Position numbers and translations under genes: made by a program. A DNA stretch of 64,000 nucleotides, taken from assembly GCF_014199535.1 (NCBI RefSeq), contig NZ_JACHNV010000004.1, positions 62,001 to 126,000 of the forward strand. Reading direction: 5' to 3'. Every line of letters starts with the position of its first letter. The first letter of the stretch is position 1. The notes beneath the pieces are model-generated. The model was not told the origin of the DNA. It made no database searches and saw only the letters and a program-made list of their open reading frames with translations. Of the stretch, positions 15,811 through 24,229 are shown one piece after another. This DNA is from Hymenobacter latericoloratus (GTDB lineage: Bacteria > Bacteroidota > Bacteroidia > Cytophagales > Hymenobacteraceae).

Positions 15811-16741
15811 CCACCTGCTGGTCGCAGCAGCCGTGGGCGCCCATCAGGGGCAGGTCGTCCTCGAGCTGCACGGTGCAGTGGCTGATGTTGAACTCGTGGA
15901 GCAAGTCGTGTTGCAGCTCCCGCAGAAACACATTGCCGTTCTGGCCGCCGGGGCGCACCAGGTGGGCCGTGAGGGCCGTGTCCTGGGTGCTCAGGGGCCA
16001 GATGTGCAGGTCGTGCACGCCCGTAACGCCGGGGCGGCTGAGCAGGAACCGGCGCACGGCCGCCACCTCAATAGCGGCGGGCGCGGCCTGCAGCCCCAGC
16101 TGCACGGTTTCGCGCAGCAACGACCAGGAGCTAACGGCTATAACCGCCAAAATAACAAAGCTGATGGCCGGGTCGAGCCAGTGCCAGCCGGTGAAATACA
16201 CCAGCGCCCCGCCCACCACTACCCCCACCGACACGAGCATATCGGTGAGCATGTGCAGGTAGGCGCCGCGCACGTTCACATCACCCTTCTGGCCGTGGCG
16301 GAACAGCCAGGCCGTGAAGCCATTTACTATAATGCCCAGGCCGGCCAAGCCCATTACCACCGTGCCGTTCACGGGGGCCGGATTGCGCAGGTGGTCAATG
16401 GTATCCCACAGGATGAAGCCCAGGGCCAGGTACAGCAGCGCCGCGTTCAACAAGGCTGCCTGAATGGTAGCGCCCTTGTAGCCGTAGGTGTAGCGCTCCG
16501 CGGCTTGCCGCTGGGCTAGCAGGGCCGCGCCCCAGGCCAGCGCCAGGCTCAGCACATCCGACAGGTTGTGCCCGGCATCGGAAAGCAAGGCCGAGGAGTT
16601 AGCCCAGAAGCCACCCGCCGCTTCGCCCGCCACGAAAACCAGGTTCAGGACAATACCCCACTTGAAGGCCTGGCTGAAGTTGCCATCGGCGGGCGGGCCA
16701 TGATGGTGGTGGTGGGAATGGTCGTGGTGGTCGTGGGCCAT
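15806..16741 (-). CDS. Cation diffusion facilitator (CzcD/ZitB-like metal efflux)
   Basis: This 311-residue inner-membrane antiporter would export divalent metal (Zn, Co or Cd) in exchange for protons. The N-terminus is a His cluster (DHHDHSHHHHH within the first 15 residues). Six membrane helices follow, with the paired metal-site motifs HNLSD in helix 2 and HMLTD in helix 5, and then a cytoplasmic ferredoxin-like domain. The C-terminus ends GAHGCCDQQVA, adding a His and two Cys that could bind metal. The stop codon lies in the flanking repeat. Two TonB receptors encoded upstream on the same strand suggest metal control of the locus. The 5' leader can form a hairpin (16755-16810). Confidence 0.92.
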   Translation of the reverse strand: MAHDHHDHSHHHHHGPPADGNFSQAFKWGIVLNLVFVAGEAAGGFWANSSALLSDAGHNLSDVLSLALAWGAALLAQRQAAERYTYGYKGATIQAALLNAALLYLALGFILWDTIDHLRNPAPVNGTVVMGLAGLGIIVNGFTAWLFRHGQKGDVNVRGAYLHMLTDMLVSVGVVVGGALVYFTGWHWLDPAISFVILAVIAVSSWSLLRETVQLGLQAAPAAIEVAAVRRFLLSRPGVTGVHDLHIWPLSTQDTALTAHLVRPGGQNGNVFLRELQHDLLHEFNISHCTVQLEDDLPLMGAHGCCDQQVA

Positions 16742-16754
16742 GAGGGTTGCACGC

Positions 16755-16810
16755 AGTGGTTCGGAGGGAATAACGCGGCGGCTCGCGGTGGACGCTCACC
16801 CCGAACCACT
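16755..16810 (-). promoter_or_regulatory. Leader hairpin in front of the cation efflux gene
   Basis: On the minus strand AGTGGTTCGG (16810-16801) pairs with CCGAACCACT (16764-16755), ending 13 bases before the start codon. A TATCTTTC box lies just upstream (16822-16815), so the hairpin would form in the mRNA leader. It could be a terminator for the upstream receptor gene or a control element. It does not look like the known NiCo (czcD) riboswitch. Confidence 0.5.
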
Positions 16811-16827
16811 ACGTGAAAGATACCCAA

Positions 16828-19278
16828 TTACTTAAAGGAAAGCGGAATCAGCAGCTTCACGCTCAGCGTGCGGCCCATATTAAACACGCCCACCCGGCCG
16901 GTGGCGTAGTTGACGGCCGTGTACTTCAGCCGACTCAGGTGGTTTTGGTAGGCTACGTCAAACAGGTTGTTGGCGGCCAGGTAGATAGAAAACAGCGTCC
17001 GGTCCTTCGCTGATACTACATCGGTACCGAGTCCGGCATTAAACAGCGTGTAGCCGGGGGTAGGCGTTTCGGTGTCGAAGGCGGAGAAGATGCGGTTCTG
17101 CTCGAAATTGTGCTCCATGGTAGCCCGCGCGTACAGGTTGTGCAGGCGCGAGCTACCTACCTTCCGGAAGTTTACCCGCAACTCCGACTGCAGCCGGTCG
17201 GCCGGGATAAACGGTAGGTTTTTCTGCCCGGCGGGCTGGTCGAACTCCATGGCCCGCACCATGGAAAACGTATTCTCAAAGTGTAGCCAGTCCAGCGGGT
17301 GAGGGTGAATGTCCACGCTGACTTCGCCGCCGGCCAGCCGCGCATCGCCCTGCCCGTAGCGGAATACCCGGTCCCCGTCCACCGACAGCGAGTCGGAGCC
17401 ATCGGCGGCCGAAATGCGCCGGGGGAAGATGTAGTTGCTGATGCGGTTGCGGAACACATCGGCCGATACGCTGACGTGGTCGGAGTTGAAGCTTACGCCC
17501 CCATCCAGCTGAAAACTGGTTTCAGCCTTTAAGCCCGGCTCCCCGATTTCGTAGCGGGTAGTGCCCTCGTGAATGCCATTAGAGCCGAGTTCAGCAATGT
17601 TGGGCGCCCGGAAGCCGCGGGCGGCGTTGGCTTTTAATACCCACGTTTCGCCGAGGCTGTAGGAGCCGCCCACGCTCCCGCTCACGTTGCGGAACGTACT
17701 CCGGAAGTACGGAAACTTCTCTTCGCCAGCGCCGGCCGGAACCGGTTGCTCGTCCTCGTTGAGGGAGAGGGCATCGGCCGTGATGCGGCGCAGGTCGTAA
17801 CGCAAGCCCCCACTGAGGTCCAGGTTGCCGAAGGTCTTCTTCGTGACGCCGAACAGGCCCCCGTCGAGCAGGCGGTACTCTGGTATCAGGAACTCGACGC
17901 CCTTGTTGCGGTTTTGCTGCTGCATGCCGCTCACGCCCACCGTGGTATGCCAGCCGTTCAGCTCCGGCAGAAACCAGCGCAGAGCATAATCAACGGTGCG
18001 TAGCTGAAAGAACAGGGACTTCTCGTAGTAATCTTCGGGGTTGCCGAACTCCCGGCGCAGGTTCTGTTGCCAGCCCACGTTCAGGGTCAGGCGGTGCTGG
18101 CCCAGAATGAAGTTGTTATCGGTGCCGATGCGCAGGTGGTTAATCTGCTGACGCGGCACATCCAGCCCGTAGCCCGAGAAGCCGCGGCCGGTTACGATTT
18201 CCTCCTCGCCCAGGCTGTTTGTTTTCAGAAACCGGCCCGACAGCGAATCCCGCTCGCCCTCAATCAGGCCCAGAATCTGGTTGAAGCTGTTGAAGGTCAG
18301 GTGAGAGTAGCCCCAGCTTTTGTTTAGGCCCACGTAGCCGCTGCCGTTCAGCTCCCGGAAACCGGAGTTGTACACGCGGCCATCGTAGCGGTTGCGGTAG
18401 TCGGCGGCTACTTTGCCTGAGCCGCGCACCTGCCAGTTGAAGCCGCCCAGGTTGCCCGCGTTCCAGAGGGAGTAGCCCTGCTGGTAGTTGTTGGTTTGGT
18501 AATTCGCCGTGACAGAGCCCAGGATGCGGCCGTCGTCCACGGGGTCGGGGGGTAGGAAATTGATAACGCCCGCCAAGCCATCAGAGCCATATAGCAGGGA
18601 GCCGGGGCCCTTAATGATTTCGGCCCGATCAATGCTGAATTCGTCAATCTCGATGCCGTGCTCATCGCCCCACTGCTGGCCTTCCTGCTTGGCCCCGTTG
18701 TTCAGCGTGATGACGCGGTTCGAGCTCAGGCCCCGAATAACGGGCTTGCTGATAGCCGCGCCGGTGGTAATCTGGTTGAGGCCGGGCGTGTGCGCAATGG
18801 CATCCACGGCGTTGGTGGCCGCCGTCTGTCGCAGGCGGGTCTGATCCACCACGTTGGTAGGCACGGGCGAGCGGCGCATTTCGGTGCTCGCCGAAACCCC
18901 CGTCACAATTACCTGCCCGATTTCCGTTTCGGCCGGGGTGAGGGCTATGTCCAGGGTCTGACCGGTGCTGGTGTCCACGGTGCGCACTACGGTGGTGTAG
19001 CTTACAAAGCGCACCTGCATCAGAAACCGGCCACGGGGCAGGTTGGCAAACTGAAAGCTACCATCGGGGCCCGTCACCGTGGCCTGCCTCAGGTCAGGGA
19101 AGATGATGGTGGCTCCGGGCAAGGCCTCGCCACTAGCGGCATCAGTAATACGGCCGGCTACGGGAATGCTCATTCGCGTGCTCCGGATAGGGTTAGGACG
19201 AGGGGCAGGGGTAGGCGTTTGGGCCAGTACACTCCCGGAAAGCAGTAGCAGGCCGGCAGTTAAGGAGAGCTGAGACAT
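16828..19278 (-). CDS. TonB-dependent receptor, probable metal uptake (copy 2)
   Basis: This 816-residue outer-membrane receptor starts at 19278, giving a signal peptide that ends SVLAQ. A carboxypeptidase-regulatory-like beta-sandwich domain (about residues 35-115: GRITDAASGEALPGATI) comes next. The plug follows, with KPVIRGLSSNRVITLNNG and YGSDGLAGVINF, then the 22-strand barrel ending in the required C-terminal phenylalanine (LIPLSFK). The plug is very close to that of the receptor at 20066-22492, so the two are paralogues. Neighbouring cation efflux and the similarity of the plug to ZnuD-type receptors suggest metal or metallophore uptake; this is inference. The longer open frame to 19401 lacks a signal peptide. 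Confidence 0.9.
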   Translation of the reverse strand: MSQLSLTAGLLLLSGSVLAQTPTPAPRPNPIRSTRMSIPVAGRITDAASGEALPGATIIFPDLRQATVTGPDGSFQFANLPRGRFLMQVRFVSYTTVVRTVDTSTGQTLDIALTPAETEIGQVIVTGVSASTEMRRSPVPTNVVDQTRLRQTAATNAVDAIAHTPGLNQITTGAAISKPVIRGLSSNRVITLNNGAKQEGQQWGDEHGIEIDEFSIDRAEIIKGPGSLLYGSDGLAGVINFLPPDPVDDGRILGSVTANYQTNNYQQGYSLWNAGNLGGFNWQVRGSGKVAADYRNRYDGRVYNSGFRELNGSGYVGLNKSWGYSHLTFNSFNQILGLIEGERDSLSGRFLKTNSLGEEEIVTGRGFSGYGLDVPRQQINHLRIGTDNNFILGQHRLTLNVGWQQNLRREFGNPEDYYEKSLFFQLRTVDYALRWFLPELNGWHTTVGVSGMQQQNRNKGVEFLIPEYRLLDGGLFGVTKKTFGNLDLSGGLRYDLRRITADALSLNEDEQPVPAGAGEEKFPYFRSTFRNVSGSVGGSYSLGETWVLKANAARGFRAPNIAELGSNGIHEGTTRYEIGEPGLKAETSFQLDGGVSFNSDHVSVSADVFRNRISNYIFPRRISAADGSDSLSVDGDRVFRYGQGDARLAGGEVSVDIHPHPLDWLHFENTFSMVRAMEFDQPAGQKNLPFIPADRLQSELRVNFRKVGSSRLHNLYARATMEHNFEQNRIFSAFDTETPTPGYTLFNAGLGTDVVSAKDRTLFSIYLAANNLFDVAYQNHLSRLKYTAVNYATGRVGVFNMGRTLSVKLLIPLSFK

Positions 19279-19349
19279 AGAAGCGTAAATTACGCGAAGC
19301 CAATGAACGGAGCCAGCGGTGGAAAAGCTGCACGGCTTTCCCATCAATA

Positions 19350-19378
19350 AAGAAAACGCCGACCAAAGGCCGGCGTCT
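19350..19378 (-). terminator. Rho-independent terminator after the lipoprotein gene
   Basis: On the minus strand GACGCCGGCC - TTTGG - TCGGCGTT forms a stem followed by TTCTTT. It lies between the lipoprotein (ends 19460) and the receptor (starts 19278), so the receptor is likely transcribed separately or by read-through. Confidence 0.7.
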
Positions 19379-19459
19379 TCCTGGAATTTCTCCACAACCA
19401 AAACGGGAGAAAAGAGGGTGGAGAAGCCGTTTGCAGCCAGCCCCTCCGAATCCGGGCGC

Positions 19460-20023
19460 CTAGCGCACTACCGTAGGGAAGTTCACTTCCACATCGGTGC
19501 TGCCGGGCGTAAATGTGCCGTTCTTGGAGCCTGGCTGGTGGCGCAGCGTAATTTTGAGCGTGCCGGTAGTGCCGGTGGCGTTGGCCGCACCCGTTACGGC
19601 CCGCGTCGTTAGCCCGATTTCCAGATTGTTCTTGTCCTTGTCGGTGCGGGTTACGGTCAGGTTGGTGCCCGAGGGCTCATAGAAGAACAAGTGTTCTTCG
19701 GCCTTCTCCTGAATCTCAGCCGTGGTATTTTCGGCCGGCGTCTTGGTTTCGTCTTTCAGCTCAAGAGTGCCGGTGTACGTGGTGTTGGGCGCCAGCGTGA
19801 GCGTGCCAATAGTAGGAGCCGTGCCACCATCACCATCCAGGTCGCGGTACTGTACGGTCACGGGCGTGCCGCCGCCCGCCGGCGTCAGGGTATAGATTAA
19901 GGTCGTGATTTGCTCGTTGTCCTCGTCGGGCGTGGGGTCTTCTTTGTCGTCCTTACAGGCAGAAAGCAGGGTAGTAGAAGCCAGCAGCGCCAGCAGGAAG
20001 AGACGGAAAAGGAGAGTGTTCAT
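19460..20023 (-). CDS. Lipoprotein of the TonB receptor locus
   Basis: This 187-residue protein has a lipoprotein signal (cysteine at 23 in LLSAC) followed by an acidic linker (KDDKEDPTPDEDNE), a typical Bacteroidota surface or outer-membrane export signal. The mature domain is Thr/Gly-rich and probably a beta sandwich, with no family I can name. It sits 42 bases after the upstream receptor on the same strand, so it is likely co-transcribed with it and may be its surface partner. The gene is followed by a terminator. Confidence 0.75.
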   Translation of the reverse strand: MNTLLFRLFLLALLASTTLLSACKDDKEDPTPDEDNEQITTLIYTLTPAGGGTPVTVQYRDLDGDGGTAPTIGTLTLAPNTTYTGTLELKDETKTPAENTTAEIQEKAEEHLFFYEPSGTNLTVTRTDKDKNNLEIGLTTRAVTGAANATGTTGTLKITLRHQPGSKNGTFTPGSTDVEVNFPTVVR

Positions 20024-20065
20024 AAGAAGGAAGAAGGAAAGGGTGAAGTGAATTGAAAAAAGGAT

Positions 20066-22492
20066 TTAGCGTCGCCGGCTAAGCTCGAAAGGCACCTGCA
20101 CCCGCAGCGTCACGTTGCGGCCCATTTCATCGGCGAAGTAGCGGTAGCGGTTGAGGTAGTCGCGGTAGCGTTGGTTGAGTAGGTTGGAGCCCGCGAGGCT
20201 GATAGTGAGTGGCAGCCGCCCCCAATGCACCGTAGCGCCGGCTTCTAGCCCCAGCAGCACGTAGCCCGCGGGCGGTAGGGCATAGTCTTTGGCAGCATAA
20301 TCAGCGGGCACGCGGGTTTGGCGGGCGACGGCGTAGGAACCCAGCTGCACGTACCTACCCGTCAGGCGCGCGGCCGGCCGCTCGGGCACCGCATACCGCA
20401 CCGACAGCTCGGCCCGGTCGGCGGGCATAAAAAAGAGCCATTCATCTTCCTGGGTATCGCGCCCCCGCACGATGGACGCTTTGCCTCCTACCTGCCACTG
20501 AGGCGCCAACCGATAGGTAGCACCCAGGTCCAGGCCCCGCAGCACGGCGTTCGTGCGCTGGTACTGCCAGCTAACCAGTGTACCTCGAATGTTGATGACC
20601 GGCGGCAGAATAGGCCGCTGGTGGATGTAGCCGTCAATGGTCGTCTGGTACAACGTCAGCTCTCCATTCAGGCGCGGATTGTCGTGCCAGCTAGCTGTTA
20701 GGCCGGTGTGGTAGGCTGTTTCGGGTCCCAAAGCGCCGTTGCCGGGGACCAGGTCGTAGCCCAGCTCGTACTGGGCGTTGTGCACGCCGTCGCTGAACCG
20801 TTCATTCGCGGCTGGGGCGCGTTGGGTCAGGCTGGTGGTCAGGTTGAGGGTGAGGTGGGGGGTAGCATCGAAGATGGCTCCCAGCGAGGCGGCGGGCGTC
20901 AGGTAGGTAAACTCGCGCCGGTCCACGTAGTACACGCCCAGCGTATCGCGAGTGCCGCGGCGAGTTTCCAGGGTGCGGTAATCGGCCCTAATGCCAGCTT
21001 CCAGTTGCCAACGGTTGCGCGTCCAGCGCTCAATGGCAAAGGCCCCGGCAATGGTGTTGTTGTAGAACGGAATGAAGCCGCGGGTACCGTCGGCGTAGCG
21101 GTTAAACTGGTAGGTGCCCGCTACCCCCACGCTACCGGTAAATCCTCCCAACGGGCGGTGCTCCCAGAGCAGCTCTCCGGTGGTAGTGCGGTTGGAGTAG
21201 CTGAGGGCCGGGCGGTTGCGAGCCGCCCGGTCGGCGTTGCGGGCGCTGTAGAGGTCGTACTCGTCGCGGTAGTCGGTCTGCTGGCCCAAGGTAGCTGTCA
21301 GCTTACCGGCAGTGCCCGTCCGCACAAAGCCTGTGACCTTCAGCAGATCGTGGCTGATTTGTTGGTAGGCGCGGTTGATGGCGTAGCTGAAGCCGGACGT
21401 TTCCAGGGGGCGGCGCCGGGCAATGGCAGCATACAAGTCCGACGGGCTTTCGGCATGGGCTGCCGGCAAAATCCCGAGCCTGGTGTTGAACTGGCTATAG
21501 AAAACCTCCAGCCCATAGTTGGCCTTGCGCCAGCCTACCGCCGCCGAGAAGTCGTATTCTTCGAACCCGGAATTGCGCAGATAATAACCCGGAGCCCGCA
21601 TAGTGCCAGCTCGTTTAACGGTGCCCTGCGCCCGCCAGCTCAGCGCCGGTAGCTGCCGAACGTTGCCCTCCACCGTGCCTGAAGCTGCTCCCAGCCCGTT
21701 GTTGCTCATGCCCACCAGGTTCAATTCGGCCCCGGTGCCAGCAGAGTCGCGGAGAGCTTTGGGTTGCACCAGCACTACCCCCCCAATAGCATCAGAGCCA
21801 TACCGTACGCTGGCCGCGCCCTTCACCACTGTAAGCTGAGAGGCAATGAATGGGTCTATTTCCGGGCCGTGCTCCTGGCCCCACTGCTGCCCTTCCTGCC
21901 GCACGCCATTGTTCAGAATGGTCACGCGGTTAGAATGCAGCCCATGAATCATGGGCTTGAAAATGCTCGGACCGGTTTGAATGGCTGTTACGCCCGATAT
22001 CTTCTGCAAAGCCTCCCCCAAGGCCTGCCCACGGGTCTGCTGCAAGGCCTGCCCGCTCAGGTTGCCGGTAGCCTGGGGGGTAGGGGCGGCCATGTGCTGC
22101 CCTTCTACCACCGCGCCTTTCAGGGCAATAGCATCGGGATGTAGCTGGAAGTCGCGGAGCACCGCCCCCGATACACGCACTTCTACCGTTTCGGGAGTAA
22201 AACCCACGAAGGATACCTGCACATGGTACACGCCAGGGCAGAGGTCGAGGTGGTAGTGGCCGTCGGGTTCGGTTTGCGTGGCCTGCTGGGTTTCCAGTAC
22301 CACCACCGTAGCCCCGGCCAGGGCCCCGCGCGACTCATGGTCTTGCACGCGGCCACTTAGCAGCAGGGCACATCCACCAGGAGCCACCGACTGTGCCGCT
22401 AGCTGCCCGAGGGGTAGTGCGCACAGCACCACCACCCCCGGCAACCACCGAGTCAGGCGGCCCCGGGAGCGGCCCGGAGCGCGGAAAAGCAT
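20066..22492 (-). CDS. TonB-dependent receptor, probable metal uptake (copy 1)
   Basis: This 808-residue outer-membrane receptor starts at 22492, after which a signal sequence ends LAAQ. The carboxypeptidase-regulatory-like domain (about 42-120: GRVQDHESRGALAGATV) leads to a plug with KPMIHGLHSNRVTILNNG, EGQQWGQEHGPEID and YGSDAIGGVVLV, followed by the barrel. The C-terminus ends VPFELSRRR, so the last strand carries a few extra basic residues after the usual aromatic end. It is a diverged paralogue of 16828-19278. A small His-rich secreted protein is encoded just upstream and a lipoprotein just downstream on the same strand. Confidence 0.9.
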   Translation of the reverse strand: MLFRAPGRSRGRLTRWLPGVVVLCALPLGQLAAQSVAPGGCALLLSGRVQDHESRGALAGATVVVLETQQATQTEPDGHYHLDLCPGVYHVQVSFVGFTPETVEVRVSGAVLRDFQLHPDAIALKGAVVEGQHMAAPTPQATGNLSGQALQQTRGQALGEALQKISGVTAIQTGPSIFKPMIHGLHSNRVTILNNGVRQEGQQWGQEHGPEIDPFIASQLTVVKGAASVRYGSDAIGGVVLVQPKALRDSAGTGAELNLVGMSNNGLGAASGTVEGNVRQLPALSWRAQGTVKRAGTMRAPGYYLRNSGFEEYDFSAAVGWRKANYGLEVFYSQFNTRLGILPAAHAESPSDLYAAIARRRPLETSGFSYAINRAYQQISHDLLKVTGFVRTGTAGKLTATLGQQTDYRDEYDLYSARNADRAARNRPALSYSNRTTTGELLWEHRPLGGFTGSVGVAGTYQFNRYADGTRGFIPFYNNTIAGAFAIERWTRNRWQLEAGIRADYRTLETRRGTRDTLGVYYVDRREFTYLTPAASLGAIFDATPHLTLNLTTSLTQRAPAANERFSDGVHNAQYELGYDLVPGNGALGPETAYHTGLTASWHDNPRLNGELTLYQTTIDGYIHQRPILPPVINIRGTLVSWQYQRTNAVLRGLDLGATYRLAPQWQVGGKASIVRGRDTQEDEWLFFMPADRAELSVRYAVPERPAARLTGRYVQLGSYAVARQTRVPADYAAKDYALPPAGYVLLGLEAGATVHWGRLPLTISLAGSNLLNQRYRDYLNRYRYFADEMGRNVTLRVQVPFELSRRR

Positions 22493-22651
22493 AAAAGAAA
22501 AGGGATACTGCCGAAGGAAACTAAACCACTCGCAGAAGCACCTAAGGTTGTAGATTCGGCAAGGATCCAACCCTAATCAGCCCAGAGCTACTGAATAACG
22601 GCGTTGGCAGCTACAAGCCAGCCCAGGCCGCTACTGCGAGGCACACGCGGT

Positions 22652-22996
22652 TTAGCAGGCGCCGGGCGGGCCCCGCAGATCTGGCGTGACTACGGGTAGC
22701 AGGTGCCCGATAGCTACGCAGCTCCAAGCTTGTACTGAGGAGAAAACAAGGCCTGCCGGAGCGGTTGGCTCTACTGTTGGAGCCGGTTCAAACGACGATT
22801 TAAAAAACTGATCAGCGTCGCAGTGCTGATGCTTAGCGGATAGTAGCGCTTTGCCTTTAGGCCACGTAGTAGCCCGGGTCGGCTCCTCTGTGGTGTGCTC
22901 GTGCTGGTGCAACGCCAGCACCCACGCATCAGGCAGCAGCACCCGCACAAAGCACAGGAGCAGCAACAGAGCCAGACGGGAGCGAAGCCTATGCAT
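22652..22996 (-). CDS. Small secreted His-rich protein at the head of the metal locus
   Basis: This 114-residue protein begins with basic residues and a hydrophobic signal helix (about residues 7-25). The mature part carries HQHEHTTEE and KHQHCDAD, two His clusters that could bind metal, and ends in GAC. No domain is recognised, though small proteins of this look are common in front of metal-type TonB receptors in Bacteroidota. The start at 22996 is preferred to the upstream in-frame ATG at 23023 because the latter overlaps the promoter-like box. It is 159 bases ahead of the receptor and probably leads the operon. Confidence 0.65.
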   Translation of the reverse strand: MHRLRSRLALLLLLCFVRVLLPDAWVLALHQHEHTTEEPTRATTWPKGKALLSAKHQHCDADQFFKSSFEPAPTVEPTAPAGLVFSSVQAWSCVAIGHLLPVVTPDLRGPPGAC

Positions 22997-23020
22997 TTGC
23001 AACAACGTATCAGGTGTCAG

Positions 23021-23028
23021 CAAATGTA
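23021..23028 (-). promoter_or_regulatory. TACATTTG promoter box for the metal locus
   Basis: On the minus strand TACATTTG is an exact TAnnTTTG match about 25 bases ahead of the start at 22996. It divides the metal locus from the plus-strand genes that follow. No clear metal-regulator palindrome is visible around it. Confidence 0.5.
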
Positions 23029-23123
23029 TAAGTAAAAATGATTCTTAACAGCTTTCCATCCATAAAACTTATAACGTCATGGAAAATTAATTTTTGGGTA
23101 ATTACCAAGAAATAATACAATAA

Positions 23124-23131
23124 TAGATTTG
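23124..23131 (+). promoter_or_regulatory. TAGATTTG promoter box for the 33-residue ORF
   Basis: TAGATTTG is an exact TAnnTTTG match in an AT-rich stretch, 27 bases before ATG 23159. The nearest TTG (23094-23096) is rather far upstream. Confidence 0.45.
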
Positions 23132-23158
23132 CGGGTATAAATTCAGCTGAAAATTGTT

Positions 23159-23260
23159 ATGAAATCATTTGCCTTTGGTTTGCTGCACCAGTTGGTACGT
23201 CGCCTCCGCTCACCTCGTTACCCCAACGCCTCCGACGACTCAGCGCCTTTATTTATCTAA
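23159..23260 (+). CDS. Possible 33-residue basic small protein
   Basis: An ATG-to-TAA frame encodes 33 residues: a hydrophobic start (MKSFAFGLLHQLV), a basic middle (RRLRSPRYP) and an acidic/polar end (NASDDSAPLFI). It could be a small membrane-associated peptide or a leader peptide. The support is a promoter-like box at the right distance and isolation in a low-GC intergenic region; nothing else shows that it is translated. There is no recognisable modification enzyme or transporter nearby that would make it a peptide precursor. Confidence 0.35.
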   Translation: MKSFAFGLLHQLVRRLRSPRYPNASDDSAPLFI

Positions 23261-23436
23261 CAAAACCCGATTTAACGTTAAATAAGGGCTATTATAAGTA
23301 TAGGTCACTATCTGTATACCTTAATGAAGGTAGTTTCTTGGCAGTTGCGCCAAGGCTGACAGGGTGAAATAGTGGCGTTGGTCGAGTAAGAAGAGGGAGT
23401 GAGCTAAATAGAACTTTATCCGGAAAGCGGTAGTTC

Positions 23437-23444
23437 TACCTTTG
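23437..23444 (+). promoter_or_regulatory. TACCTTTG promoter box
   Basis: An exact TAnnTTTG box followed by CGC, 42 bases ahead of ATG 23487. The stretch 23261-23436 between the small ORF and this box shows nothing else. Confidence 0.5.
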
Positions 23445-23486
23445 CGCAAGTTAGCCGGGTAAATAGGTTGGCTTTCTGCTTTAGTT

Positions 23487-23966
23487 ATGTTTTTTGCTTT
23501 GAATTCCGTTGCGGCTCAGATTGAGCCCGATTTCCAACTCATTCGGTGGGAATGGGCGGGGCCTATTGTCCGGGAAGACTTTCGGGCAGCCTTTGAGAAG
23601 CTGGTGACCTGCTCTACTGCCCACGGTATCACCCGCTGGCTAGCCGATATTTCCCGGATGCCACCGGTAGGAATTGATGAGCAGGCTTGGCTTAGTGAAA
23701 TGTGGATGGAACAGTTTGCGGCCGCTGGCATTCAGGCGGTGGCTGTCATCGAGCCCATTGCCTTGCATAACCAATTGGTAGTGGAAAGCATCCTGGCCGA
23801 CGGCCGCCGCTACATCCGGGTCGAAATCCAGTTTTTCTCAGATATTCCCGCCGCCCTCGACTGGCTTGCCGGCTCCGATCAGCAGGCTCAGCAGCTGGAA
23901 GCCCGGTGGGAGCAGAACAAAGCCCAGGACAAGTGGGGCGGGCCGCACCCAAGCCTACCGGAATAG
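23487..23966 (+). CDS. STAS/SpoIIAA-like protein (copy A)
   Basis: This 159-residue cytoplasmic protein shows alternating strand and helix, with patterns common in the SpoIIAA-like/STAS proteins of Bacteroidota: LIRWEWAGPIVREDFR at the start, a central ITRWLADISRMPPV, and a closing helix ALDWLAGS. No enzymatic residues are evident, and such proteins are often small regulators or binding domains. It resembles the next gene in layout (both end in a segment like AALDWL or TALDWL), so the two look like diverged tandem copies. Start ATG 23487 follows a promoter-like box. Confidence 0.6.
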   Translation: MFFALNSVAAQIEPDFQLIRWEWAGPIVREDFRAAFEKLVTCSTAHGITRWLADISRMPPVGIDEQAWLSEMWMEQFAAAGIQAVAVIEPIALHNQLVVESILADGRRYIRVEIQFFSDIPAALDWLAGSDQQAQQLEARWEQNKAQDKWGGPHPSLPE

Positions 23967-24229
23967 GCTAAAAGCAAGCCGCCGTTCTGAAACGATGCCC
24001 GGGCGCTACCCATGGCCTCGGGGTGAGGCGACCTTCCCTGGCTTAGAAAAATGAAAGCTAGCTGCTGAGCTTTCGTGCTGCAAACGAAGAAGGTAACGAT
24101 TGGTCCGCCAAAAGATACAACTAGCCGGGTTTTTATCCTGGGTGAACGATTTTCCCCCATCGGCCCCTGCTGGCGGTTGTACTATTGGCTTATAATCTGC
24201 TCGAGTGGCAGCTAGGTGCGTGGGGTATT

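Noticed and set aside
14254..16519. Long plus-strand frames opposite the MFS transporter (14254-15072) and cation transporter (15524-16519)
   Set aside because: Translations are Gln/His/Gly/Arg-rich and low in structure, as expected for shadows of membrane-protein genes.
16755..16822. NiCo (czcD) riboswitch upstream of the cation efflux gene
   Set aside because: The leader shows one hairpin but not the four-way junction pattern or conserved sequences I know for that class.
20708..21652. 314-codon plus-strand frame opposite the TonB receptor
   Set aside because: No domain, and the receptor frame is well supported on the other strand.
23159..23260. Precursor peptide of a modified natural product
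   Set aside because: No modification enzyme, protease or exporter lies nearby; the neighbours are a metal locus and STAS-like proteins.
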